Assembly: GCF_000182645.1 (NCBI RefSeq)
Contig: NZ_ACQA01000001.1
Coordinates: 2,298,001 to 2,362,000 of the forward strand
Source of the DNA: Brucella intermedia LMG 3301
GTDB taxonomy: Bacteria; Pseudomonadota; Alphaproteobacteria; Rhizobiales; Rhizobiaceae
DNA: 64,000 nucleotides
Direction: 5' to 3'
The position numbers and the translations under genes are program-made. Under the pieces are notes generated by a model, which ran no database searches, was not told where the DNA came from, and saw only the letters and a list, made by a program, of their open reading frames with translations. Below are positions 9,207 to 21,573 of this stretch, one piece after another (positions within the stretch are counted from its first letter, which is position 1; every line of letters begins with the position of its first letter).

Positions 9207-10187
9207 TTACTGCTGTGGAGCAGCTTCTTCCGGCGCGTCGTCCTTGTCCGCGCCTTCCTGGGCAGCGGCAGCGTCCTTCATGGCTTTCTCGACAGCCGGG
9301 TCCTTGTAGTCGATCTTCATGCCGTCACGCAGCTTCTTGACGGTTTCGACATAACGCTCGCGCATGATGATCGAACGGATCTGGTCCTTGACCTGATCGA
9401 ATGCCGGAGGCTGCTTGGTGCGGCGATCTTCGAGCTGGATGACGTGGAAGCCGAACTGGGACTGGACCGGCTCCTTGGTGTATTCGCCCGGCTTCAGCGC
9501 AAAGGCGGCCTTTTCAAATTCCGGCACCATCTGGCCTTCGGTGAAGTAACCGAGGTCGCCGCCATTGGAAGCCGTACCGTCGGTCGAGCTTTCCTTGGCG
9601 AGGTCCTCGAACTTGGCACCGCCTGCAAGCTTCTTGATGATGGCTTCGGCTTCTTCCTTGGTCTTCACGAGGATGTGACGCGCGCGCACTTCCACCTGCG
9701 GCGGCATGGCGGCGATTTCCTTGTCGTAGCGCGCACGCACATCGTCATCGCTGATCTTGTCGACAACGGCGTCCTTGAAATATTCGTTATGGAGAGCGCG
9801 CTCACGCAGGAATTCCATGCGATCCTTGAATTCCTTCGACTGATCGAGCTTTTCCTTTTCCGCTTCGCCAGCCATTGCCTTGATGTCGATCAGGGCAGCG
9901 AGCGCGGCCAGACGACGCTGCTCGGCAGGAAGGCGCGAGAACTGCGGATCGAGATCGCCTGCAGCCTGGTCGACTTCACCGACAGTGATGTCCTTGCCGT
10001 TGACGGTCGCCAGAACCTTGGTCGGATCTTCTTTTTCCGCGGGAGCGGCAGCAGGCTTTTCCGTACCCTGGGCGGCATCCTGTGCGAATGCTGGGCCAGA
10101 GTAGCTTGCCAGCGCCACCGAGGCCGCCAGAGACATGCCGACGACAGCGAGAGCCTTGCGATAAGGGGCTTTCAGAATGGCTTTCAT
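9207..10187 (-). CDS. Periplasmic peptidyl-prolyl cis-trans isomerase (parvulin/SurA-like)
   Basis: Predicted secreted foldase of 326 residues. The signal peptide covers residues 1 to about 36 (KALAVVGMSLAASVALA, cleavage after AFA). A SurA-like N-terminal chaperone helix region follows, then one PpiC rotamase domain with VRARHILVKTKEEAEA, GGDLGYF and FGFHVIQLEDRR. The C-terminal tail is acidic and alanine-rich (DKDDAPEEAAPQQ). I start at the ATG at 10185-10187, which has AAGGAGAG upstream; the longer frame is not credible. It is divergent from secA, so both serve protein export. Confidence 0.93.
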   Translation of the reverse strand: MKAILKAPYRKALAVVGMSLAASVALASYSGPAFAQDAAQGTEKPAAAPAEKEDPTKVLATVNGKDITVGEVDQAAGDLDPQFSRLPAEQRRLAALAALIDIKAMAGEAEKEKLDQSKEFKDRMEFLRERALHNEYFKDAVVDKISDDDVRARYDKEIAAMPPQVEVRARHILVKTKEEAEAIIKKLAGGAKFEDLAKESSTDGTASNGGDLGYFTEGQMVPEFEKAAFALKPGEYTKEPVQSQFGFHVIQLEDRRTKQPPAFDQVKDQIRSIIMRERYVETVKKLRDGMKIDYKDPAVEKAMKDAAAAQEGADKDDAPEEAAPQQ

Positions 10188-10299
10188 ATGGAATTCTCTC
10201 CTTCGTGACCGCTTACGGGCCCGATGAATGCGGCGGAATTTGGCCCGGACACCTTCAATATTACGACAAAGGAAAGGTTTTCCAGCCTTTAAAGCAACG

Positions 10300-10328
10300 T
10301 TGACATCGCCCGAAGCCCCTCTTATCTG
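10300..10328 (+). promoter_or_regulatory. Candidate sigma-70 promoter for secA
   Basis: A perfect TTGACA (-35, 10300-10305) is separated by 17 bp from TATCTG (-10, 10323-10328). It sits in the 307-bp gap between the divergent parvulin and secA genes and would give a secA leader of about 160 nt. No transcript data support it. Confidence 0.5.
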
Positions 10329-10452
10329 TCCTTCGGCTTTACGTCCAGTAAGGGGCGGGGGAATTGCGCCGGAAATGCGCCGTATCTGGCAGCTTTCGCA
10401 GCGCAGTTTTCTTGCAATTGTTTCAATACGCGTGAATAAAGCATTCGACATT

Positions 10453-10470
10453 GCCGGAAGCGCTTCCGGC
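10453..10470 (+). other. 18-bp perfect palindrome in the secA leader
   Basis: GCCGGAAGC followed directly by its reverse complement GCTTCCGGC, 25 bp upstream of the secA start codon. It could be a protein site in DNA or a hairpin in the leader RNA close to the ribosome site. No T run follows, so it is not a standard terminator. Confidence 0.45.
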
Positions 10471-10494
10471 TGAACGGACAGGAAAGGACCAGTG

Positions 10495-13215
<2,721 letters not shown>

Positions 13216-13249
13216 TGTGAGCCAAGGCTTCCGCCTTCTCCAATTCATG

Positions 13250-13281
13250 AACCCCGGCAAGCCAATTGCCGGGGTTTATTG
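13250..13281 (+). terminator. Rho-independent terminator after secA
   Basis: An 11-bp perfect stem (AACCCCGGCAA / TTGCCGGGGTT) with a 5-base loop is followed by TATTGTTT, 34 bp past the secA stop. The gap from here to the next gene (to about 13558) is AT-richer, and I see no other gene in it with confidence. Confidence 0.88.
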
Positions 13282-13558
13282 TTTCAGCGGCAATGCATAT
13301 CGCTACGGTTGACGAGCAGTTCTATGCTTGTTTCATTTTAGATGATTCAAATATAGATACCGTTTAGAAAATACTCACCATTCCTTGAATTCGTCCGACC
13401 TTCGGAAGATTAGACTTTTTCTTTTTCTCTTTATAAAGAAGTCCTGTCTAAGGTTTCCCTGCGCGTCGCAGGCAGCAAAGCACAGGCGTGAAAAGCCGGC
13501 TTGTCCGGCGCATAACAAGCAGGCCCGAAGAGACCTGCAAAGACAGGGTTGGCAAATA

Positions 13559-14980
13559 GTGCGGTTTTCGGCAGCTGAAACGGCGAGCCGGTTCTTACCC
13601 GGCAGGATCGCGGCCAGGCTTCGTCCCGTGACGGAGCGGCTGGATGCCGTGCTTACGGATAGCGGACCGCAGGCCAGCGCACAGCGCTCTTCCCTCGTCG
13701 CCTTTTCGGTGCGCGTGGCAAGCGCCGGCATTGCTCTTGTGTCTCAGGTCATTCTGGCGCGCTGGATGGGCGAATTTGAATACGGCGTTTTCGTTCTCGT
13801 CTGGCTGGCCATGATCATCATGGGCGATCTGGCCTGTTTCGGACTGCATACGACCATCATCCGTTTCGTGCCGGAATATGTGCAGCGCCAGTCATTCGGC
13901 CTTGTACAGGGCATTATTGCCACCGGACGCGTTTTTGCTTTCACAGCCGCCACACTCATCGCGCTTCTGGGGACGATCCTGCTGCTTCTGCTCAAAGACC
14001 ATGTTGCGAGCTATTATCTCGTGCCGTTCATCCTCGGTTTCATCTGTTTGCCGATGATTGCGCTCGGCAATATGCTGGACGGCATTGCGCGCTCGCGCAC
14101 CTGGGTCATGATGGCACTGACGCCAAGCTACATCGTCCGTCCGATCCTGGTGCTCCTGTTCATGGTCATCGCGCACCGGGCCGGGCTGCCCTCCACCGCG
14201 ACCACCGCCCTGGCTTTGTCGATCGCGGCGACCTGGATAACGACCATCGGCCAATTGCTGACGGTTGACCGTTCATTGAAAAACGACATCCCCGCCGCAG
14301 CGAATGAGCAGCATTTTGGCGAGTGGATCAAAGTCTCCCTGCCGATTTTTCTGGTGGAGGGTTTTTTCTTCCTCCTCATCAATGTCGATGTTCTGATGGT
14401 CGGCCATGCACTCGATCCCGAGCATGTGGCGATCTACTTTGCAGCGACGAAGATCATGGCGCTCGCCCATTTCGTTTATTTTGCCGTCAAGGCCAGCGTC
14501 GCACAGCGTTATTCCGACCTGCTTCACAGCGGCGACCGCGCCGCGTTTGCAAGCTTTGCCGAAGCATCCGTTCGCTGGACATTCTGGCCGACGCTGTTTC
14601 TCGGCATCATTATCCTGATGATGGGCTATCCGCTTCTGCGGCTTTTCGGTCCCGCCTTTACCGCCGGCTATCCGCTTCTGTTCATCCTCATCATCGGGGT
14701 GATCGCGCGCGCCAGCGTGGGTCCGGCGGAAAGCCTCCTCAATATGTCGGGGAAGCAGAATATCTGCGCGCTCCTCTATGCCGCGACACTTGCCGTCAAT
14801 GTCATTCTCAATCTGGTGCTGATACCGCAGTTCGGCCTGACGGGCGCTGCCGTCTCGACCGCCATCGCCATGCTGATGGAGGCCGCGCTTCTCTCGACCG
14901 CCGTGTCACGCACCCTGCACATAACCATGTTCATTCTCATTCCACGAGACCGTGCCAAGACCTCGGAGGGAACTTCGTAA
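13559..14980 (+). CDS. Polysaccharide flippase / lipopolysaccharide biosynthesis protein (MOP superfamily)
   Basis: Integral membrane protein with about 12-14 helices, in the oligosaccharide flippase class that moves lipid-linked sugars across the inner membrane. The first conserved helix region is SSLVAFSVRVASAGIALVSQ followed by ILARWMGEFEYG, a typical Wzx/RfbX opening. The N-terminal start is uncertain: the frame is open from an ATG at 13385, but that stretch looks non-coding. I chose the GTG at 13559 with AGGG upstream. It overlaps the next gene by one base (TAATG). Confidence 0.8.
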   Translation: MRFSAAETASRFLPGRIAARLRPVTERLDAVLTDSGPQASAQRSSLVAFSVRVASAGIALVSQVILARWMGEFEYGVFVLVWLAMIIMGDLACFGLHTTIIRFVPEYVQRQSFGLVQGIIATGRVFAFTAATLIALLGTILLLLLKDHVASYYLVPFILGFICLPMIALGNMLDGIARSRTWVMMALTPSYIVRPILVLLFMVIAHRAGLPSTATTALALSIAATWITTIGQLLTVDRSLKNDIPAAANEQHFGEWIKVSLPIFLVEGFFFLLINVDVLMVGHALDPEHVAIYFAATKIMALAHFVYFAVKASVAQRYSDLLHSGDRAAFASFAEASVRWTFWPTLFLGIIILMMGYPLLRLFGPAFTAGYPLLFILIIGVIARASVGPAESLLNMSGKQNICALLYAATLAVNVILNLVLIPQFGLTGAAVSTAIAMLMEAALLSTAVSRTLHITMFILIPRDRAKTSEGTS

Positions 14981-16266
14981 TGGCCGCGAAACCTTTGCTC
15001 GAAGAATCGGCAGGCGGAAATGCCGCCCACATCGTTTCGGAACTATCCGAGAGCGGCGTGGCGCATGAAGCCATCAAGAAGATTGAGGAGAGCCTGCACA
15101 GTCGCGACATACCGCGCAAGCTCGCGATCTATGGAGCGGCCGCAGGCTTTGAACTGCGCGATGAACTCGATCACCTGAGCAACCGCACGGTCGAACCGAA
15201 CGTCTTCTTCAATGCGCGGTTTCTGGCGCCTGCCATGCCGCGCCTCGAAGATCGGGAAGTACGCTTCATGGTCATGCGCGACGAGAACGAAATCCGCAGC
15301 CGCCTGCGTTTCGTCATGCCCTACACGATCGAGCGTCCCGGCCTGCCGCTTTCAACGCCCGTCATCCGTGCCTGGTCGACGCCGTTCGGGCCGCAGGGCA
15401 CGCCGCTGATCGATCAGGACGACCCGGTTGGCGTGTTGGAAGACCTGTTCGACATTCTGGCACGCAGGCACCTCAAGATGCCCGACGTGCTTGTCCTGCC
15501 GGAAATGCGGGCTGACGGCCCGGCGGCAAGACTGATCCGTTCGGTCGCAGTAGGCCGGCAATTGCCGCTGGTGGCCATTGAGCAGAAAGAGCGTCCATTT
15601 CTCGAAAGCGATCTGGATGGCGACGCCTATATCAGGCACGCCATCGGCTCACATCATAGGCGAGACTATAATCGCTTGTGGCGCAGGCTGGCGGAAAAGG
15701 GTGAACTTGCCTATCGCGTCGCCCGCACGCCCGACGAAGTCCGCCATGCGTTCGAACATTTCCTGACCCTTGAGGCGAGCGGCTGGAAGGGCAAGCGCGG
15801 CACCGCCATGGCCGTCGACCGGTTTCGTGCCGCCTTCGCCCGCGAGGCGGTGAACAATCTGGCCGAGCGTGACTGCGTGCGCGTGCATACGCTTGAACTG
15901 GATGGGCGGGTCATCGCCATTCTGATCGTCTTCACGGTTTCAGGGGAAGCCTGGACCTGGAAGACGGCCTATGACGAGAGCCTGAACGCCTGGTCGCCCG
16001 GCGTGCTTCTGATGATCGAAGTCGTGAAGAACCATCTCAACGATCCGAACATCAACCGCACGGATTCCTGCGCGGTGCCTGACCATCCGGTCATGACGCG
16101 GCTTTTCGATGCACGTGAAACGATCGAAACTCTGGTCATCGGGCTCAATCCGGCGGCCGACAAGCTGGTCCGCCAGGCCGCATCGCAGATCCACCTTTAT
16201 CAGCGGACACGCAATCTGGCCCGTATCCTGCGCAATCGCATCCGCAGCATCACCGAAAGAAAATAG
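14980..16266 (+). CDS. GNAT (CelD/BcsL-like) acetyltransferase
   Basis: Protein of 428 residues with a C-terminal acetyltransferase_6 (CelD/BcsL, FemAB-related) domain: SHHRRDYNRLWRRLAEKG near residue 223, ASGWKGKRGTAM, then VSGEAWTWKTAYDESLNAWS and the PGVLLMIEVVK block. Proteins of this type acylate surface polysaccharides or related envelope molecules; the acceptor here is unknown. It starts in the TAATG overlap with the flippase gene, so the two are coupled and probably act on the same glycan. Confidence 0.85.
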   Translation: MAAKPLLEESAGGNAAHIVSELSESGVAHEAIKKIEESLHSRDIPRKLAIYGAAAGFELRDELDHLSNRTVEPNVFFNARFLAPAMPRLEDREVRFMVMRDENEIRSRLRFVMPYTIERPGLPLSTPVIRAWSTPFGPQGTPLIDQDDPVGVLEDLFDILARRHLKMPDVLVLPEMRADGPAARLIRSVAVGRQLPLVAIEQKERPFLESDLDGDAYIRHAIGSHHRRDYNRLWRRLAEKGELAYRVARTPDEVRHAFEHFLTLEASGWKGKRGTAMAVDRFRAAFAREAVNNLAERDCVRVHTLELDGRVIAILIVFTVSGEAWTWKTAYDESLNAWSPGVLLMIEVVKNHLNDPNINRTDSCAVPDHPVMTRLFDARETIETLVIGLNPAADKLVRQAASQIHLYQRTRNLARILRNRIRSITERK

Positions 16267-16436
16267 GGCCAGATTGAAGCAACCTTAAAAAAGCCTAGAA
16301 ATCACTGTCCTGAATCTCCGATCCCCGAATTTACCGGGCAATAGATGTTGCGATTGCAGTTTTGCGGAAGCCCTGCGAAGCTCCCCATTATGGTTCATCG
16401 GCCGGTAGCGGCCAAATCGGATTTGAAGGTTCAGGA

Positions 16437-18071
16437 ATGCGATTTCCACGCCCGTCCATTGCCAGCGGTACGCTTTGCGTCCTGACCGCGATCTATCTCC
16501 TGGCCTTCACCAACACTTCTTTCTGGCACCGGCTGATCACCTATTTTTCCGATCATCCGCAAAAGCTCGTTGTCGCGGCGGCGGCCATCCTCCTCATCCA
16601 TATCGCAGTGCTGATGGCTTTCTCCGCAAAATATGTCATCAAGCCGGTTCTCCTTTTCGCGGTATGGGTCGCCGCCGGCGGGTCCTATTTTACGGATACT
16701 TTCGGCACGATCATCGACCGGAACGTGGTCGAGGCAACGTTTACAACGACAAAAGCGGAGTCGGGCCATCTGGTAACGACTGGCTTCCTGCTGCATATGC
16801 TGCTTTACGCCGTCATTCCCTCGCTTCTCATCATCTGGGTCCGCGTGAAACACCGGCCATTGCTGCAGAAGCTTGTGGTCAATACCGTTTCGATCATCGC
16901 CTGCCTTGCGGTCGCAATTGCGCTGATCGGTTCCGACTATGGCAGCTTTTCCTCGATGTATCGCGAACATCGCTCCGACATCATGGAACGATTGATGCCC
17001 GGAACGCCGATCAAGAGCACGGTGCAATATATCGCTCATGACCTGTACGACAGGCAGATCGTGATGCAGTCGCTGGGTCTTGACGCCAAACAATCGCTGC
17101 CACCAGCAACCTCCGGCAAGAAGCTCCTGACGGTCATCGTTGTGGGTGAAACAGCCCGCGCCAAGAATTTCAGCCTTTACGGCTATCCGCGGGAAACCAA
17201 TCCCGAGCTCAAGCAGCAGGATATTGTCACCTTCACGAACACGACGAGCTGCGGCACCGACACTTCCGTTTCCGTGCCATGCATGTTCTCAGCCTTTCCG
17301 CGCAAGGAATATTCGAGCTCAAAGTTCCATGGCTCGGAAAATCTGATGGATTTGCTCAATCATGCCGGCGTGCAGGTTTCCTGGTACGAGAACAATACCG
17401 GAAGCAAAGGCGTTTCGGATCGGATACCGACGGTCGACCTGCAGAATTCGAACAATGCGCAATATTGCGAAGGCGGCGAATGTCTCGACCAAATTCTGGT
17501 CGACCAACTGCGCGATCACCTGAAGGACGTCAGCGGCAATGCCACGATTGTTCTCCATATGACCGGCAGTCACGGACCATCCTACTATCGCCGCTATCCG
17601 CCGGAATTCGCCAAGTTCAAACCGGAATGCCGCACAAGCGAATTTTCCGATTGCATCACGGACGAGATCGTCAATGCCTACGACAATTCGATCCTCTATA
17701 CCGATCACATATTGTCGGAAATCATCAATGTCCTGAAAGCCGGCGAAGACCGTTTTGCTCCGGCCATGATCTATATGTCCGATCATGGCGAATCGCTTGG
17801 CGAAGACGGCCTTTATCTGCACGCAGCGCCCTATTTCATCGCCCCTGACGTCCAGACCCATATCCCGTTTTTCGCATGGTTCTCACCAGACTATGCGAAC
17901 GCCACCAAACTCGATACCGCCTGCATAAAACAGGATGCGGCGGCGCCCGCCTCGCATGACAATCTGTTCCACACGGTCATCGGCATGATGGGCGTGAAGA
18001 CCTCGGCCTACGATCCGGCGCTCGACCGCTTTGCCAGTTGCCGGAAAGCCAATGTCGCGGCTTCGAACTAG
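16437..18071 (+). CDS. eptA: Phosphoethanolamine transferase (EptA-like, sulfatase fold)
   Basis: Inner-membrane enzyme that transfers phosphoethanolamine from phosphatidylethanolamine to lipid A or core sugar. It has 544 residues, with about five membrane helices in the first 200, then a periplasmic alkaline-phosphatase/sulfatase domain. Visible are VVGETARAKNFSLYGY, the nucleophile-threonine block SCGTDTSVSVPCMFS, HMTGSHGPSYYRRYP and the metal motif YMSDHGESLGE. In Brucella an enzyme of this family modifies lipid A (as I recall); assignment to lipid A versus core is inference. The start MRFPRPS has AGGTTCAGGA upstream. Confidence 0.92.
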   Translation: MRFPRPSIASGTLCVLTAIYLLAFTNTSFWHRLITYFSDHPQKLVVAAAAILLIHIAVLMAFSAKYVIKPVLLFAVWVAAGGSYFTDTFGTIIDRNVVEATFTTTKAESGHLVTTGFLLHMLLYAVIPSLLIIWVRVKHRPLLQKLVVNTVSIIACLAVAIALIGSDYGSFSSMYREHRSDIMERLMPGTPIKSTVQYIAHDLYDRQIVMQSLGLDAKQSLPPATSGKKLLTVIVVGETARAKNFSLYGYPRETNPELKQQDIVTFTNTTSCGTDTSVSVPCMFSAFPRKEYSSSKFHGSENLMDLLNHAGVQVSWYENNTGSKGVSDRIPTVDLQNSNNAQYCEGGECLDQILVDQLRDHLKDVSGNATIVLHMTGSHGPSYYRRYPPEFAKFKPECRTSEFSDCITDEIVNAYDNSILYTDHILSEIINVLKAGEDRFAPAMIYMSDHGESLGEDGLYLHAAPYFIAPDVQTHIPFFAWFSPDYANATKLDTACIKQDAAAPASHDNLFHTVIGMMGVKTSAYDPALDRFASCRKANVAASN

Positions 18072-18122
18072 AACGCCTGGGATCGCACGAACACTGTCAA
18101 TTATGCCAGCCAGACCAATGAT

Positions 18123-18151
18123 TTGAGCCATACGGCAAAGCGTGATACACT
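18123..18151 (+). promoter_or_regulatory. Candidate promoter upstream of a 33-codon ORF
   Basis: TTGAGC and TACACT are separated by 17 bp in the 227-bp gap after eptA. It would transcribe the small membrane ORF at 18299. This is a sequence match only. Confidence 0.3.
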
Positions 18152-18298
18152 TCGTTTTGGGAGAGCGCATGGACAGGCGGAAGAGGAGGTCCGCACCGGT
18201 GTAATCCGGCACTTCGAACAAGTGCTTGAAGCCCGGATAATTATAAGCTTCCGTCTGGCTCAAACGCTATCGCGCCCTCCCGGGGAAGGAGATGCGCC

Positions 18299-18400
18299 AT
18301 GGAATATTTTCACTATATCAGCACGCTGGATTACGTCCTACTGGGCTTCATCGCCCTGCTGGTCTTCTGGAATCTGGTCGAAGGGAGCCTGCGCAGATAA
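18299..18400 (+). CDS. Candidate small single-pass membrane protein (33 aa)
   Basis: A 33-residue frame starting MEYFHYISTLDYV, with one hydrophobic helix (about residues 12-27, YVLLGFIALLVFWNLV) and a positive C-terminus SLRR. A strong ribosome site GGGGAAGGAG lies 7 bases before the ATG. A promoter-like sequence is 150 bp upstream. I do not recognise a homologue. The combination of strong ribosome site and membrane helix is typical of genuine small membrane proteins, but expression is unproven. Confidence 0.42.
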   Translation: MEYFHYISTLDYVLLGFIALLVFWNLVEGSLRR

Positions 18401-18581
18401 GCAGGTCGGCTGTCTCGCAGCCGCGCCGAACCCATAAGGCCTGTTGCGTATAACGCCGCGGGAACGAAGTTTTGAGCGAGAGCAGCCGTGCTGACAGGCG
18501 GCCGGATGGGTGGTGTGTCGCTACTTCCATGCCTTGATAGCCATTGGCCTCAAGAGCGGTGAAAGCTGCACTTTTGAGCAA

Positions 18582-18610
18582 TTGACCTTGTTTCGTTTAG
18601 CCGGTATATC
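18582..18610 (+). promoter_or_regulatory. Promoter of tRNA-Leu
   Basis: TTGACC (18582-18587) and TATATC (18605-18610) with the optimal 17-bp spacer, about 50 bp before the tRNA 5' end. The placement and spacing make this a convincing housekeeping promoter. The stretch 18401-18581 upstream holds nothing else I can support. Confidence 0.65.
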
Positions 18611-18659
18611 CCAACTCGCTGTCCCTTTGGACCATATCGAACTGCTTCGGCAGCAACGT

Positions 18660-18744
18660 GCGGGTGTGGTGGAACTGGTAGACGCGCCGGACTCAAAATC
18701 CGGTTCCGAAAGGAGTGTCGGTTCGATTCCGACCACCCGCACCA
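18660..18744 (+). tRNA. tRNA-Leu, anticodon CAA
   Basis: An 85-nt cloverleaf. The acceptor GCGGGTG pairs with CACCCGC, the anticodon stem CCGGA/TCCGG encloses the loop CTCAAAA (anticodon CAA, reading UUG), there is a class II variable arm, and the T arm is GTCGGTTCGATTCCGAC. The discriminator is A and the CCA end is encoded (18742-18744). I see no duplicated 3' end nearby that would mark an integrated element. Confidence 0.96.
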
Positions 18745-18777
18745 TCTTACAAACAATTATCCGAAACCGTTCTCCCC

Positions 18778-18880
18778 AGAGCATTTCCAGCAAAAGTGTG
18801 AAACGGTTTTGCGTTGGATAATGCGATAAAACAAATAGTTAGAGCGGTTCCGGCGATTCTGTTAGAACAGGAACCGCTCT
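18778..18880 (+). repeat. Interspersed palindromic repeat, family A plus terminal hairpin
   Basis: This is the inverse orientation of the repeat found at 23985-24166 and 52283-52333: GAGCATTTCCAGCAAAAGTG followed by the AAACGGTTTTGCGTTGGATA block. It ends in an 11-bp stem (AGAGCGGTTCC / GGAACCGCTCT, 18841-18880). It fills the gap between tRNA-Leu and the pentapeptide gene. No coding capacity. Confidence 0.8.
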
Positions 18881-19022
18881 AGCGAGCCTGAGCGCACAGC
18901 AGTGGGGATCGAGAAGATTGTCAGAGGACGCTCTGGCAACTTTAGTTGCTTATTCTCTCCATATCGACAACGATGGTGCCGTTTAACACTTCTGGGATAC
19001 TCGCGCAGGAGGAACCGTCACC

Positions 19023-19400
19023 ATGGATGACACCCACCCCTTTCAGGGACCACAGTTGCAGAATGTGCATTATGAACGTGCGGATATGTCGGGCTCGAAT
19101 TTCGATGGCGTGGATTTGTCCGGTTCAAAGTTTTTTGCCGTTTTGACCAGGTCAAAGTTCGTCGATACCAATTTGAGCGACGCTGATTTCGACGATGTCA
19201 ATCTGGCAGGGGCGCGCCTTCATAATATCAATCTGACCGGTGCAACAATTACGAATGCCAACATGAGTGGCTTGGCTATAAGCGGCGTGACTTTGGCACA
19301 TACGAATATAAGCGATGCAGACTTGACGGGTATGCGGATAAACGGCGTTCTCGTCTCCTCTCTGTTCGAAGCGTACGAAAACGCACGTTCCTTGGACTAA
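19023..19400 (+). CDS. Pentapeptide repeat protein
   Basis: A 125-residue protein made almost entirely of A(D/N)LxX-type pentapeptides (for example ADMSG SNFDG VDLSG, ANMSG, ADLTG) from about residue 20 to 112, predicting a right-handed quadrilateral beta-helix. No signal peptide or other domain is visible. Function is unknown; some family members protect DNA gyrase, but nothing here shows that. A strong AGGAGG lies before the ATG. It sits alone between a tRNA-repeat block and a metabolic gene. Confidence 0.85.
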   Translation: MDDTHPFQGPQLQNVHYERADMSGSNFDGVDLSGSKFFAVLTRSKFVDTNLSDADFDDVNLAGARLHNINLTGATITNANMSGLAISGVTLAHTNISDADLTGMRINGVLVSSLFEAYENARSLD

Positions 19401-19452
19401 CTGCTGAGGAAAGCAGCAACAAACCCGTCGCTGCTTTCCGTCGCATCATGAA

Positions 19453-20880
<1,428 letters not shown>

Positions 20881-21330
20881 TTACTTGATGACCAATACCG
20901 GCACGGTGCTGAGTGACAGAACCTCCGCCGCCTGACTTCCCAGCAGCAATTTGTTCACGCCGCGGCGGCCATGCGATGCAATGACGATCAAATCGGCATC
21001 CCTGGCTTTCGCAGCCTCCACGATGCCCTGCGCCGGTGATTGATTCTCGATATGCACAGCTTCAGCGCTGACGCCAAGCTCCGTCGCCTTCACCTTGGCT
21101 TTGGACAGGATTTCCGTCGCCGCTTTGGTGATAGCCTCGCGATATTCCTGAAACGCCGCCGGGCTCGACGCCCATTCCGCTGCGACGACAATGCCGTAGG
21201 AAGGCAAAAGCTCCGTCACGGAAACGAAGATCACCTTCGCACCTGTTTCCTTCGCAAGCGCCACACCCTGGTCAACGCCTTTTTCGGCAAGTTCCGATCC
21301 ATCGGTTGCGATCAATATGTTCTTGTACAT
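20881..21330 (-). CDS. Universal stress protein, UspA family
   Basis: Single-domain universal stress protein of 149 residues. It opens with YKNILIATDGSELAEKGV and carries the ATP-binding signature region VIASHGRRGVNKLLLGSQAAEVL near the C-terminus (G2xG9xG(S) pattern: GRRG ... GSQ). It is cytosolic and probably supports survival in stress or low oxygen. The start MYKNIL follows AGGAGAGCACGA. An FNR/FixK-like box sits about 57-70 bp upstream, which suggests oxygen-dependent expression. Confidence 0.93.
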   Translation of the reverse strand: MYKNILIATDGSELAEKGVDQGVALAKETGAKVIFVSVTELLPSYGIVVAAEWASSPAAFQEYREAITKAATEILSKAKVKATELGVSAEAVHIENQSPAQGIVEAAKARDADLIVIASHGRRGVNKLLLGSQAAEVLSLSTVPVLVIK

Positions 21331-21386
21331 TCGTGCTCTCCTGACTGCCTGAGACCCGAAGATGCGCGCGTCCCGGTTGGGGTGCA

Positions 21387-21400
21387 TTGACGCGGATCAA
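21387..21400 (-). promoter_or_regulatory. FNR/FixK-like box (anaerobox) upstream of uspA
   Basis: TTGACGCGGATCAA matches the FNR/FixK consensus TTGAY-N4-RTCAA, where Y is C or T and R is A or G. The centre is about 63 bp before the uspA start codon, which allows a class II position (-41.5) with a short leader. It lies between two divergent genes, so cysK on the other strand is a less likely target. Confidence 0.55.
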
Positions 21401-21573
21401 TCGAGCATTATTCAAGGCTAATACGCGCTCTCCCAATTATGATGGAATTTACTCCTAATTTTCCCGATTATACAGAATAAACTTCCAAATTTGTCCCCTC
21501 ACGCGCACATGCCCAACTATGCTTTTGCGCAGTTTCCTCTTAAACTTCGCGTGACAAAAAGGGAGATCACGCC

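Noticed and set aside
13385..13558. 58-codon N-terminal extension of the flippase
   Set aside because: It is basic, Cys/Gln-rich and unlike a membrane protein start; no clear ribosome site. It remains possible.
17883..18263. 126-codon reverse frame overlapping the eptA end
   Set aside because: It has no ribosome site and most of it is the antisense of eptA coding sequence.
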